This document shows positions 1-11,608 of a DNA stretch of 64,000 nucleotides, in pieces. Position numbers and translations under genes: made by a program. How positions within the stretch are numbered: the first letter of the stretch is position 1; each line of letters begins with the position of its first letter. This stretch comes from Limnephilus marmoratus (Eukaryota; Arthropoda; Insecta; Trichoptera; Limnephilidae). Location of the stretch: positions 17,806,710-17,870,709 of the forward strand of contig OU862910.1 in NCBI GenBank assembly GCA_917880885.1, written 5' to 3'. Below the pieces are notes generated by a model that did not search any database, was not told the DNA's origin, and worked only from the letters and a program-made list of their open reading frames with translations.

Positions 1-585
1 AGGACATTAAGTACGCAATATGCCTAAGAGACAATAAGACGAAATGCTTTGAATAGGATATCATTTCATTACCCTCATCTCAGCGTCAATTTGTCCATGG
101 ATCAAGTTAAATGATCCTACACGACATTTACATAATATGTAAGGCGTTAGGCACAACGAAATTTAATTGTAATGTGTGGCGTGGTGCGGGTTGGCTCGAC
201 GAATCTAACATAAGTGTTAATATTATACTATTATGGTTTTAGTGGAAATTTGTACAGTGTTCATAACTGTTAGTACAAGTTCAAACAGGGAGGGTTTCGT
301 GAGGTTATATTTGGACGAATGTTTGAAATCCAGTATAATTTGATATTTTGCGAGGTCTTCACCATGCCTTTTTAGATACGATATTATAAAGATATCATTA
401 GCGCTAAACTCCACTGTACCAATTAAATCGTGGTAGCAACTTGTAGATGTACCTACATAATGTAAAATAACCGGGAATAAATCAAAAGAAAATGACCTCC
501 AAGAGTGCAAATACTGTAAATCCAGTCTTAAACTCGAAGGAACGAAAACCAATTAATAATTAACTGTATAAAATCATTAAAAAAT
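1..585. other. Unassigned AT-rich DNA
   Basis: No coding similarity, terminal inverted repeat or RNA fold recognised. An open minus-strand stretch (223-552) has no recognisable domain and is probably chance. Confidence 0.4.
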
Positions 586-601
586 ATGATTAAACATCAA
601 A

Positions 602-776
602 ATAAACTACAGTCAACAAACATGAAGATAAGAGAATCAATAAATATGAAAATAAGGTCCATAAACATGGAGATGGGGAATTCAACAAACATGAAGATAA
701 CGATATCAACAATCATGAAGATGAGATCGACAAATATGAAAATAAGGAAATCAACGAACATGAAACCAGGGATATC
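602..776 (+). repeat. Minisatellite, 21-24 bp unit (in-frame)
   Basis: About seven imperfect copies of a unit built around an aacatgaagataag core. All unit lengths are 21 or 24 nt, so the plus strand stays open for 64 codons and reads as repeats of S-T-N-M-K-I-R-x. There is no start context, splice signal or neighbour suggesting translation, and the 3-nt steps may simply reflect loss of one triplet from a 24-nt unit. Confidence 0.6.
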
Positions 777-784
777 ATGATGTA

Positions 785-1843
785 ACCCCAACACAACAAC
801 CTACAGTCCGCCTCGGAACTAGAATCCCCATCTGTATTTTATTTCAATATGGCATAAAATAATTATAAAAGCAACAACAGCAAAAAAGCCAGTGGCCCAT
901 ATTTCATTAATCCTTAAAAAAATTTATGTTTTATCGTTGTATTCAATATTGTGCAAATTTGAAAGTTTTTCTTTTTCATTTTTTTTTTATTCTTGACTCT
1001 TAAATGCATAAACAGTCTTTATACAGTGTTATATATGCAAATTATCGTTTATTTTCTACGTAAACAGGCAATTGAAGGAAAATTATGTACCTATATTTAA
1101 TAATACATCCTAGCAATGTAGCGTTCTTGATATGCCATACTCTGTGTATGTATTCTCCAGAAATTCTCGACTGTTGATAAAGGACTGAACGATGAACGAA
1201 AATTGGACAGCTTTTCAGCTTCGGCTGGATCTAGACAGTGGCTGAAAGATAATACAATTCAAACTCCGGTAAATTCGAGACATTACAAGTCAGATAATCT
1301 AGAATTCATGTCAGAATTCTGAAGATAGAAATAGTAAATAACCTAATAACAATGATCTGTTTTCGGAATACAAACATAAAGCAACTATCGAAAACACAAA
1401 CAAATTATTTTAACCACTCCAAGCCTCGGGCATATTTTGTCAGAAAGCAAGAAAATTTTCGCTTTGCAGTTTTTTATTTTTTTTATTTTCTTTTTATTGT
1501 TTTTTCAAAGTACAATCCCGTTAAACCGCAATTAAGCAGTTTGTCAACAGGATGTTAATATTTAGTAATTCAGTAAAATCCGAATAAATGGTACATTTCT
1601 GAATGTACCGAAAAACAAAAAACGATTTTGCATAGATGATGAAATACGCTTTTAAATTTCATTATTAGATATAAACATATACTTTTTGAAACACTAAAAT
1701 TTTTAATGCAAACATATTGGGAAAAGCTCAAAAAAACATGTTGAAGTATACTGTAGCTCCAGCTCGTAGAGGAGTGGAGCTGGCGACACGGTATCGCTCC
1801 TAAGTAGATAAGTACAAACATCACCCCTAACTATTACACATCT
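785..1843. other. Unassigned AT-rich DNA
   Basis: No gene, TIR or RNA structure recognised. Homopolymer-rich, with scattered short open stretches that show no domain. Confidence 0.4.
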
Positions 1844-1884
1844 GCCCTGATGATGGACACTGCAATGGTGTTCGAACCGTTGGC
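1844..1884 (+). ncRNA. Hammerhead-like motif 1 (decayed)
   Basis: Helix I strand GCC, core CTGATGA at 1847-1853, stem GGACAC pairing with GTGTTC (six pairs, loop TGCAAT), GAA at 1874-1876, CCGT where a self-complementary ACGT is expected, T, then GGC pairing with the first strand. The A-to-C change after GAA should break the A-U pair next to the cleavage site, so this copy is probably inactive. Its flank (ggctaaagaaggaggta, 1882-1898) is shared with the minus-strand motif at 6099-6139, so both are copies of one repeat. Confidence 0.4.
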
Positions 1885-1924
1885 TAAAGAAGGAGGTAGA
1901 GTAACACGGCATAATACCCCAAAA

Positions 1925-3235
1925 ACTAATAACAAAAATACTTTTGGCCGTAAAATTCTAAAATCGTATCAAACATAAAGAAGTTTTTAAAATGGCTTAC
2001 CTTGCGTTTTTCGAACTAAAGTTACTGATAACGAAAAAAAAGAAAAACATACACATATTTTATTAGAGAAATGTATTATAAACGTATCGTCATTTCACTT
2101 TTTATCGTTTCATTAAAAAATAATTAATAAAAAATTCGCAAAATGTCGTACTTTTTTTTCTGAAATTATGGTCGGAAACTTTGGTTCCATAGAAGCGCAC
2201 ATTTTAATTTTTTTTATGGTTAACGTCTATGATTGAATTGAATTGAATATAAAGCGAAGTGTTTTCTCTTTTTAGTATCATTAAGAACTATTTTCTCATC
2301 ACAAAAGTATGGGAGATACAACGATTTCTATGAGACCTTTGTGAGCTTTTCCCAAAAGCGAACAAATCAGCTTGAGGGGTTATACGAGGATTCTAAAAGT
2401 ATGACACTGGCAAGAAGTTATATGAAAGCAAAAATAATGTCCCATCCAAATTTATAAATGTTTGATTGGCAAGATAAATTTGTAATTGTCATAATTATTG
2501 TTCACAGAGCAAACTTTGTCTGTGGTTATAAACCTCTAATGAGTGTTACAGTGATTATACTGACAGTTGCACGCTTCGCTGACGAAAAACAATGATGAAA
2601 CCAATTTTAAGTCACTGAACGAAATAATTTTTTGATGAGCTGTATTAAAACAAAGTTTACCATTTCTCGAAATACCCACGTCCTTCAAAATCCAGACTTG
2701 ATTTTTGAGGTTGTTGGTTTATGAATGCCTCTTAGGGCATTTTCACACACATCCACGAGTCGGACGGACACGCAAACAATATTTAGTAATATTAATAATA
2801 ATTGGATAATTTGTAGAGCGCCGTTTTTTGTGAAAAATCACCTCAAGGGCGCTTGACAATTAACAATATACACGGTTTTCGGAAAATATATGAATTAAAA
2901 AATCAGAGAGTGCAATTCACATGCGGTAGAAGTGAAACCTTCAAACTAAAATAAACAAGAGTGGAAGCACCGCACAAAGAGGAAATCAATTAAACTATCT
3001 CATTCTCTCGCAGGCTAATTCCTATAGATGTATGGGTCTGTCTCTTTTAATGTCGCTATTTTCCGTTTCATGGAGTTTCAAATCACAACGGTGCTAAAGA
3101 AGTTTTCACTTCAAATATTTTTTTCGGTATGAGCATTTGCAAGTTTTTTTGGGTTCTCGGTGTGATGAAGATTCACCAGTTTTCGCTTATACTTCGAGAT
3201 TACTGACATTATGCATAAGTAAGAATATATTAGTG
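1925..3235. other. Unassigned AT-rich DNA upstream of candidate exon
   Basis: No recognisable gene or repeat pair. If the minus-strand exon ending at 3242 is real, this is the start of its downstream intron. Confidence 0.35.
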
Positions 3236-3241
3236 ACATAC

Positions 3242-3325
3242 CTGAATTTCATGCAACTGCTCCCTCTCGTCTAGCAGCACTATCCGGCACGCGAGCACGC
3301 GGCCCGCCCCGCACACCCACTGCAT
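3242..3325 (-). CDS. Candidate first coding exon of an unidentified host gene
   Basis: A GC-rich island (3242-3421) in AT-rich DNA, bounded on the minus strand by a polypyrimidine tract plus CAG acceptor (intron side starts at 3422) and a CAG/GTATGT donor (exon ends at 3242). Within it, ATG at 3325-3323 opens 28 codons that run phase 0 into the donor, beginning M-Q-W-V-C-G-A-G-R and ending L-L-D-E-R-E-Q-L-H-E-I-Q. An in-frame TAA upstream fits a first coding exon with leader sequence. The segment C-R-I-V-L-L-D-E-R looks like the start of a folded domain; a FERM F1 lobe is one possibility, but I cannot name the family. An alternative donor (GTGTAAGT) lies in the leader part. No downstream exon was recognised below 3242. 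Splice signals and composition are seen; coding status is inferred. Confidence 0.4.
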
Positions 3326-3613
3326 GGCGTGCTCGATTAACACTGGCACGCCACGGGCACGACCACGGGCACGATCACGGGGGACTTACACAGACACCGC
3401 CATCGCACGAGCTTTGGTATCCTGGAACAAAATAGAACATCATAAAGTAAGTCTTCAGAAAAAGAATCGGTTAATAAGCGACAGCTTTCAATGCTGAATC
3501 TTCTTGTACTTGAAGTAAAATTCCTCCTATGCCTAGTTTGCTTTCCATAAAATCAAAATGGAAAATGTGTCTTAAAGTATGACACAATTTTTTTTCGATT
3601 AATTTTTACTATA

Positions 3614-4052
3614 CAGGGAGTAACAGGACGCATCCGAGGGATTTTAACCAGCGATTCCTGAGCATGTCTATTTGGAGTAAAAATACATGTCATTTTGCGG
3701 TCCGATGACATTTTTTTCTATTAAAAGTAAAAACAATATGTTTCAATCACATGTCACTACTGTTCCCATCGCTATGGAATATATCCCGTCGCGAAGGGTG
3801 TGAGCGATACGCCCGTTGTTTCGTGTATTATACATGCCGTTAGAACGAGACGCACTTATCAAATGACCGCCACGCTATAAACGCGCCAATCTTTTAACTA
3901 GTCAGTGGCGACGTGTGATGGAAAAATATTTTTAATGTTTTTAATAGTAAACAAAATGTCATCGGACAGCAAAATGACATGTACATTTTTTACTACAAAT
4001 ATGCTCTGGAATCGCTGGTTAAAATCCTTCGGGTACGTCCTGTTACACTCTG
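3614..4052. mobile_element. TIR element with TA duplication (mariner-like MITE)
   Basis: Ends CAGGGAGTAACAGGACG and, inverted, CAGAGTGTAACAGGACG, flanked by TA at 3612-3613 and 4053-4054. The inverted similarity runs about 115 bp into each side, including shared aaccagcgattcc and tgtcattttgc segments. Length 439 bp with no transposase, so non-autonomous. TA duplication and size fit a Tc1/mariner derivative. Confidence 0.75.
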
Positions 4053-4054
4053 TA

Positions 4055-5860
4055 TGCTATCTATAAAAAATAAGCTTTGAATTAATTGTAGCTTTTCCTA
4101 TAGTTTTCTTTGAGTAGAATTAAAATTAAATTGTTAATTACTTTATAAAACAAAAAATATAAAGTAATAAAAAAAATGATGAACATATGTAAATAGTATA
4201 TGAACGCGTGTAAGAAACAACTTTTTAAAATCATAATTTTAGACTTTTCCTTAATTATCTCTTTCTTACAAAATACAAAACACTTTTGCACTTGAAATCG
4301 AGACTGTTAGACTCGTTTGCCAAGCGATTTTCATGCCAATTACTTACATTCATTGCAAATGTAAGGCACATCAAGAATACATATATTTCTGACTAATGGC
4401 TTCCTCTTATTTAAGTACAATCAAAGAACAAAAATACCGATTCTCTATGGTGCTAATGTCCTGCCTTGCTGCAAGAAGGTTCAGATACCTGGAAACCATA
4501 TTGTGAAACCAATGATATTGCCAAATGCTAAATGATAACCATGTTGAATTTTTTGGGGACTAATCCCTACTGACAAAGGCATTTAGTGAATCATGTTTAG
4601 ATGGATAAGAAGAACTACCTCATTTTAACAAATAATCAAAAATACAAAAATTTACAAATTGAAGTGACAATTACTGTGATAACTTGTTTAATGATCAAAT
4701 TGTTTAAATATAGTATTTGAAAGGGTTGCTGAAAAAACTACGGTTTTAAAAATCTTATGATTCGAAAAAGTCTTCTGAGAACAAACTTTAAGAAACATCT
4801 TTAAAAGGGACGATTCTTTTAATTTATTCTGATCTCACAGTCGAAACTTTAACAACTCTTTCATGCAAAAACTTCGCTCAAAAATATGAATAAAAACTTC
4901 GCTTAATATAAGGCAGACATCGCATAGGTAAAGTGTTTGAAATTGGCTAAGTAATATTTTCTGTAAAAAATCGCATAGGTAAACTGGCTAAGTAATATTT
5001 TCTGTAAAAACTTTGTTTTTCACACCTGTACTTAAAGATAACGCATGTACGCATTAAAACAAGAATGTGAATCTAAGCAAATAGGTCATAAACCGTAAGT
5101 TTTAAGTGCTGTTTTTAAAGCGTATAATTACTGAGCTTTTAGCTTCCCTTGCAAGCACCTAATAATGCAAAAGCTTCGAGAAAAGTAGTATTATCTTTTA
5201 CTACCATGTGTGCCTTCCTGACTCAAAGCAACTATAGTGCATATATTATGGGGATGTTCTAGAATCCAAACGACTTAAGAAGATTAACACCTAAGGATAT
5301 AAACCTTTTTATAACCCATAAAAAAGTTATTAAAACGTCTTTAATAAGATTTTGAAACGCATTTAAAATTGGAAAATCCGGAACAGGTGACAGTTTACGA
5401 CCATTTTTATTTAGAAATTAACGAAGATAAGTCAACTTTACATTTAGGGTCGACTTAAAAGGTCGTTACATTTTCAAAGACTTCGTCTACGGCGATGGAT
5501 TCGGGAGATTATTAATATTTTTGGACTTTAAAAATATAATAAAGTTTGTGGCATGCTATTTTTATCGTGTGAATCTCCATACTTTTACGTATGTGTAATT
5601 TATGAAATCATTTATGTCGGTGCCATGTGTTTAAAATTTTTAACTGTTCCCCATGCACCATCCACGTCTAATAAAACCGAAAGTTCAAAATCACGCATGT
5701 TTTTAAGATGTAGGGCTTTCTGGCTTATGTGCTTAGGATATCAGAGGCGGCTCGTGACTGAAATTTTCAGCAATGAATGCAGGTAAAAATTATTCAATGG
5801 GAACTGCAAATTATTCACTCCACTAAATGACACTAAATTTGAAAAATAATCGAATAAATA
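4055..5860. other. Unassigned DNA with a small tandem duplication
   Basis: No gene recognised. At about 4919-5010 a 40-55 bp block (cgcataggtaaa ... ggctaagtaatattttctgt) occurs twice in tandem, the second copy lacking a few internal bases. Otherwise AT-rich and featureless. Confidence 0.4.
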
Positions 5861-5863
5861 AGA

Positions 5864-5970
5864 CTTCTCCGTCCCCTCCGACCCCCAGATTCCCATCTTG
5901 TACCTTTTTCCTTAACGGAACTTCCTCTCCTTCCTTTCCCTAAAAAGACCCTCTACAGGTAGTCATAGGT
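5864..5970 (+). repeat. Fragment of retroposon family C
   Basis: Matches the 3' half of the approximately 440-bp family found complete at 20567-21006 and 52864-53292 (cccagattccca, cttccttt, aaaaagaccctc blocks). The terminal hairpin and poly-A are missing. Confidence 0.5.
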
Positions 5971-6098
5971 AGTGTAAATCATACATGTGGTGTAAAAAAA
6001 ACAATTATAAAACCTGAATTGAGTGTACAAATGTTTAATTTTTATTTCCGTTATTTGTTTGTGGGGTGTTATGCCGTGTTGCGCTACCTCCTTCTTTA

Positions 6099-6139
6099 GC
6101 CAACGTTTCAGACAGTGTTGCAGTGTCCATCATCAGAGC
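6099..6139 (-). ncRNA. Hammerhead-like motif 2
   Basis: Minus strand: helix I strand GCT, core CTGATGA (6136-6130), stem GGACA pairing with TGTCT (five pairs including one G-U), GAA (6109-6107), self-complementary ACGT (6106-6103), cleavage nucleotide T (6102), then GGC pairing back to GCT. All parts of a minimal type I hammerhead are present; helix III is only two pairs, so activity would need a dimer. Same repeat family as 1844-1884. Confidence 0.5.
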
Positions 6140-6149
6140 AGATCAGGCA

Positions 6150-7170
6150 GATCCGGTAGATGTGTATAAATACTTTTGGCTGTGATAATTTTTATGTTTA
6201 ATTTTTAAACAAACCATTTTAAAAAAAAAAAATTAAAAAGTAATTAAATAATTCATTGGATATTTAATATGCAAGGCAAACGTTCATTTATCAACCACGA
6301 GCGGTTATTTTAAGTTCACATGGTAAAAAACCATTACTTCAACACTTTTGAATCAAATCGTACGCAATAAGTATCAAAAATGATCTGGTATTAATCTGGT
6401 ATTAACTTATTGACCAAAGCCAATTTATGTCAGTTTGAAACAAGTTTCTCTGTTATCTCTTTTAAATTGTATGTATGTTCTTATTGGCTTAATTAAATAA
6501 TAATACTTGTCGTGCCAAATTGTGCATCAAACTATTCAAAAAACATTACAAGCCTTCATGAAAAATTTCATTTTGCGTTTCGGACAATTTTCACACGAAT
6601 TTTGTGGTACTTATTTGCCGTTTGAGAGTTTATCAAATTAATTCATCTCCAATATAGCATTTAGCGTGTTAATGATGACAAACTTAGGTTTATGGATTTA
6701 CAAATTGACGAAATTATTTGATAAGTTTGGTTAAGATGAATATATACGTGAAATTCTCTTTAGATACTATTTTGATTAATCTTTACGACGAATCGGCTTA
6801 CAGTATGAACATCAAAAAATATACTAGGGATAAATCGAATCTTCTACTAGCGTTTCTATGTATTGGAAATACAATAAAATTATTATTTACGTAACAAAAA
6901 ATGTAAGCGTAAACCACCAAAAAAATGTTTTTTCATGACTTAACTATGAAGTAATACAAGAAACATTTTTTTTTAAATACCTCTTTATGGCTAAGACTAT
7001 TTTTGAGGTTTTCCATGTTCTAACTTTTTTCGTTCTTATAAAATTATGCACAAAATAAATAAAAACCACTTTTTCGCTTACTAGCCTCGTGCAAAAAGAC
7101 ACTCGATTTTAAAATTTTGCAGGCATGAGATTCGAAATATTTCTAGCGTTTATATTCCTCTTAAACATCA
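6150..7170. other. Unassigned AT-rich DNA
   Basis: No open frame of note, no inverted termini and no similarity to the repeat families defined elsewhere in the window. Confidence 0.4.
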
Positions 7171-7171
7171 T

Positions 7172-7745
7172 ATCGTCGGTCTACTGGCAAAGTCCACTAA
7201 GTCACACACAATCCTGAGATAAACGCATTTCAATATTTAGCAATTTTTGAAAGTGGATGAACATCTCCAAAATGTTTTTTTTTTTATATTTTATTATTTA
7301 GAATGAACCCTTAAGTACCTTATCAATACAAAATACTAATTGATAGCAATAACAGCAACCTTTAATTAAAGTTTCACAAAAAAATGAGCCTGACTTAGTG
7401 GGTTTTACTACTCAATAATGACTTAGTATGCTTTGCTTGTCAAGATTACTGCTAAACTGGTGACTGTAATTTTAAAGTTGACTTAGTGAATTTTGCTTGC
7501 TTTTTAAGTCTATATATATTATTGACGTTTAGAGTATAATGTTTGACTTAATGTGTTTTGCTTGACAATAATATCGTATTTATGACTTATGGTGAATTTA
7601 AAAACACGTTTAAATCGGAAACGATTTAAAATACGACTTAATGGAGTATTGCAGTCGAAAGAGAACGATTTTTCACATACGACCTCATACTTAAGTCATT
7701 TCATGAAAAACGTGACTTAATGGATTTTGCCAGTAGACCGACGAT
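7172..7745. mobile_element. TIR element with repeated subterminal motif
   Basis: Termini atcgtcggtctactggcaaa and their inverse at 7726-7745, with about 35 bp of inverted identity. Inside, a motif close to gacttaatggattttgc recurs seven or eight times at roughly 30-60 bp intervals in the same direction, and is also part of the TIR itself. No transposase; non-autonomous. The repeated motif is the kind of array used as transposase-binding sites, but that is inference. No clear target duplication. Confidence 0.6.
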
Positions 7746-8274
7746 TTGAAGGAAAAATCTCTACTGCATGAGAGATAAAGTAAAATTGTTTTACAATATG
7801 CCTGGCTAACTGCATCTTCAATATAAATACCGGCAACGGTAGACAAGGCAAACCTTGTAATAACCAATATTCCATAAATACCTTTAAGATTATCTAATAA
7901 AAAATCCTAACATATTACCTTGAGATGAAAAGATCCCCATAACTCATACGAAGATGTCACAAAAACTGTAATCTCCAAATATGTATATTGAAACGTGAGG
8001 CTTTTACCCAACCAACAGATGGGCTATGGGAGATGGGCTCTGGATGTAGTGGGAAGGTAACGAATCTGAACGGTGTGTAAACATTACATACAACACAGCA
8101 TCCGGTCCACCGTACATTAAATTGCACCTGCACAATATTTCCAAATGATATTTTGTAATCTGATATTATCAGCTTTTTACAAAATTAAGCACTTTATTCT
8201 TTCTTTTGATATTAATGGTTAGTCTGTCGTAAGACGTTGTTGGTTGCCTAAGAAGTTACTTAACCCCTAGTGCA

Positions 8275-8400
8275 GCGGTTTTCAAACCTTTTAAACGCGC
8301 GACCCCCATTTGAGTAATTAAAAAAAATTCAACACCTCGCTATCCCCCAGCTTTCTTATGTGTTAAATCAGTGGTGAGCAACCTTTTTAGGTGGAAAGCT
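8275..8400. mobile_element. hAT-like terminal fragments
   Basis: Two motifs typical of hAT ends: cagcggttttcaaacc at 8275 and cagtggtgagcaacc near 8371. No matching inverse end or 8-bp duplication was found for either, so these are probably broken elements. Confidence 0.3.
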
Positions 8401-9239
8401 AATTTATCAGAAAAATTAGTCAGACAAAAGTTTGTCGCGAAAAGAAGGCAAAAATTGCAAAAGGCAAGAGTTTTACATGTGTATTTTACATATTTTTATA
8501 AATGACATAATATTTATTTTGAAAACTATGACTTTTTTATTGGAACGCTTTTTTGACTACAAAATATATTAAAACTGACGAACGTTTTCGTACGTCTTCG
8601 TTATACTTTATTATGTTCTAACATTAAAAAAACACATTTCTTGGAATATACCTAAGTAGTTACCCTGGGGAAACTATATTGGATAGTTATGTACAAATTT
8701 ATCAATATATAAATACATTAGGGTAAGACGGAACAACGGTTGCAAAAAATTAGTACTTAGATTATTGTCAGCCCATGTACGGCGGGCGATTGGCATTTTA
8801 CCCCTGGCATTCCAAAGGTTAAATGAATTTATGTTTTCAAGGGTTGACTTTTTTAATAACATTGTATTTTAATAATTGAAGTGAATTATCCCTAATAAAA
8901 TTGAAAATAAATTATTTGTACCGTTTTTCATTCTATATTACAACCTTTGTACAAAATTATTTGTACATTTCTTGGCAATAATCGTGATTCGGCTTTGCTT
9001 TCACCCTTTTAAAGGCATACACGCCAATTATCACGTATACCCAGAAATCTAAAGAATGCAAGCCTTAAATCTCAATCAGGGATCAATCTGTAAATTGGCG
9101 CGCGCAGTATTATTCGCCCCGACCAAAGGCAATAATATAATAATATTAGTATTCCCGTCCCGGCGCATGTGCAGGCGGTTATAATAAATCTGATCCGTCG
9201 GTCGCGGGTTGGAGGATGAGTGAGGAATTAACATCTATG

Positions 9240-9690
9240 GTCCTGCGCCAAGAGCTTCGTTTTAACCTCTCTCTCACGCACTTATGTTATTAATGCGAAA
9301 GAGGGAGTAATTGCAACTTAACTGTCAGATAGCTAAACAAAAGAGAGCTCCCTCATAATCTCTCTTTCTGATACATCCTACGTTGTTTTATTATGGGAAA
9401 GAAGGAGAATTTGAAACTCAATTGTCGATTCACGTGCGAGCGTGTCCGTGGCGAGCAGTATAAGCATGACGTCACACGAGCATATCTGCACGTGTGGATT
9501 GATTTATCCAGCGGACATCCATACAAAAATGCTTGCTTGTGACGTCATGCTCGCCGCGGACATGCTCGTCCGTGAATGGGCCTCTACAGCATAACACCAT
9601 AGAGCTCCGTTATAATCTCTCTTTCTGGTATGTACCCTTTCCGTGCGTTGCTTATGAGAAGGAAGAAGAAGTTGCAACAGACCTGTCGGC
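9240..9690. repeat. Threefold degenerate repeat around a palindromic MITE
   Basis: A block of about 100 bp (agagct...ataatctctctttct ... gagaaggagaa...ttgcaac...ctgtcg) occurs near 9245, 9350 and 9600. Between the second and third copies sits the palindromic element 9428-9577. Similar bits occur in inverse orientation near 37675-37740. Confidence 0.45.
9428..9577. mobile_element. Short palindromic MITE with paired CRE-like sites
   Basis: Inverted arms of about 50 bp (attcacg.gcgagc.tgtccg.ggcgagca) face each other over a 50-bp centre. Each arm contains TGACGTCA (9469-9476 and 9541-9548), a perfect CREB/ATF-type palindrome. One arm carries an 8-bp insertion. No target duplication resolved. 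Confidence 0.55.
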
Positions 9691-9699
9691 GGTTTATTG

Positions 9700-11600
9700 G
9701 GATCTGGGCAGTGAGCACGAGCACTGGTGCTCTATGGAAAATCACCGCAGGGGTCATTGACGCCACCGGGCCCCGGTATCTGATCTCGCGATTCCCTATC
9801 TTTCGTCTTCCTCTTCCCGCGTAATGACTTGACTGTTTGGGAATTCGAAAAAAATGTATATTTTTAAGAAGGGTTGGTTTCAGCGTTGGCAAAGAAATTT
9901 CCTGATTTTGGACAACTGAAATGTAAATTAATAGCATCACAAAAAACACACACCTTTCTAACCACCCTTCACTAATTCATCTCTTCATTACTAAGCGGAA
10001 AGTAAGGCATTACTGTCTATCTCTGTAACGTGCAGCAATTATATTATATATTATTTTTAGTATTTTTTTAGAATAAAACAACGTATTATACAATTTATTG
10101 TGAAACAACGAATTATACCAATTAAATAAAGTGCAATTATTTGCGCAAGCCGGAATTTGAACTTTAACCCACGACATCCGTATTTGTAGTCGACAATCAT
10201 AACCACTCGATCACGGAGTCCGTCAAATACATCAAATTGCTATAACATATCACGCTATAATATATCACGCTCCTCGTAGTAAAACTAACTGAATAACCGA
10301 CAGTCATGGGCACAAAGGACGAACCGCTCAACAACTCGGTCTTGGTGCACATTCACATTCATACATCGTCTCGTGCATACCCTTCTGTAACTAACTCTTG
10401 ATATGGCACAACTCAAGTATTTGGTTCACTAGACCGTGCCATGTCTTCCGCGTAGTAAAAATAATGAGAAATGAAATGTCTACAATTTCCACAATTTGTT
10501 GGTAGTTCGCAATGACTCCCAAGAATATACAATTTTAACCACCCACTGATAACATCTGGTTGAGTCATATTAAAAAGAAGTTAAAACCAGCTGAAGTGAC
10601 AATTTTATTTCGAAACCCATGTTTAAATCGTGTAAAACGCAGTTTATGCAAATAAATCCCGACACTCCGTACGAAGAATGTTCGCTACAAATGTCGCACT
10701 AAAGACACTTTATGGGATATTGAACACAAATTTAATGCAAGCCGCAATGTGAATGTTCTACCTCCGCACATAACGACAATACTCCAACTGGACATTTCTT
10801 TGTACTAAAAATAAATAATTTTACAATATTCTTGCTTATATAATATATTAGTAAGTCCAGTGCCGAATTGTACCTTGTAGATGACAGTAGACAATCAAGA
10901 TAACACCATCCCTTCTTCAAAGTAGGTATCATAGAAAAAAACTAATGTCTACCTACTTGGTGTGATGGTTAGAATTTTATATTGAAATCACTCATATCTT
11001 ACGTTTGGGGACCATTACGGTAGCCTGATTGACATAAGACGATTTTTAAAAAATCTTTTAAACACAAGTGTACTGCCATTTTTTATTTATTTTCCGTGGG
11101 GCCCCTAAAAGCAGACGGCCCATAAGCAATTACCTACGCTGCCTCACGGTTAATCCGGCACTGCATACGGAGACATTTTGTCATGTAGCTGATGGCACTA
11201 TTTGCATATAATAAGCTCTTCGGACAATCTGGACATTGAACATGGCTTGTGTCTGATAACATTATTGAGACAAGACCTACCTACTGTTCATAAATTAAGC
11301 TCCGTTGGACATTGATATATTTAAAAACTATGTACAATTCAATAAACTTCATCCTTTACATATCTTTATGCATTATTTGCCCTTTGTGCAGACTGCAGAA
11401 CACTGTTTTGTTATCCTTTATACACTAGTTTCTTCTAGTTATGGCTATTAACTTTTTTTTAACCTAGCAACAAAAAAAGTTCGGGTGGGTGATTTAACAT
11501 AAAAACTCACTTTTCTTTAATATGCTTCACATTATTAAACTGAAAGAAATGATGTGCATTGCTCTCTTACTCAATACAGAACTAAACCATCCAGTGTCTA
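9700..11600. other. Unassigned DNA
   Basis: Open stretches around 9584-9949 show no domain and overlap the repeats to the left. The only recognisable item is the tRNA-like head at 10155-10228. Confidence 0.35.
10155..10228 (-). repeat. tRNA-like SINE head fragment
   Basis: On the minus strand an A-box-like tgatcgagtggttatgat is followed 40 nt later by a weak B box (gggttaaagttca). The cloverleaf is poorly paired and no SINE body follows, so this is read as a decayed head rather than a tRNA gene. Confidence 0.35.
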
Positions 11601-11608
11601 ATTTAAAA

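Noticed and set aside
8371..8470. Complete hAT MITE
   Set aside because: A terminus-like motif is present but no inverse end or 8-bp duplication could be found.
9584..9949. 121-codon minus-strand protein
   Set aside because: Overlaps degenerate repeats and a palindromic element; no domain; opposite strand is also open.
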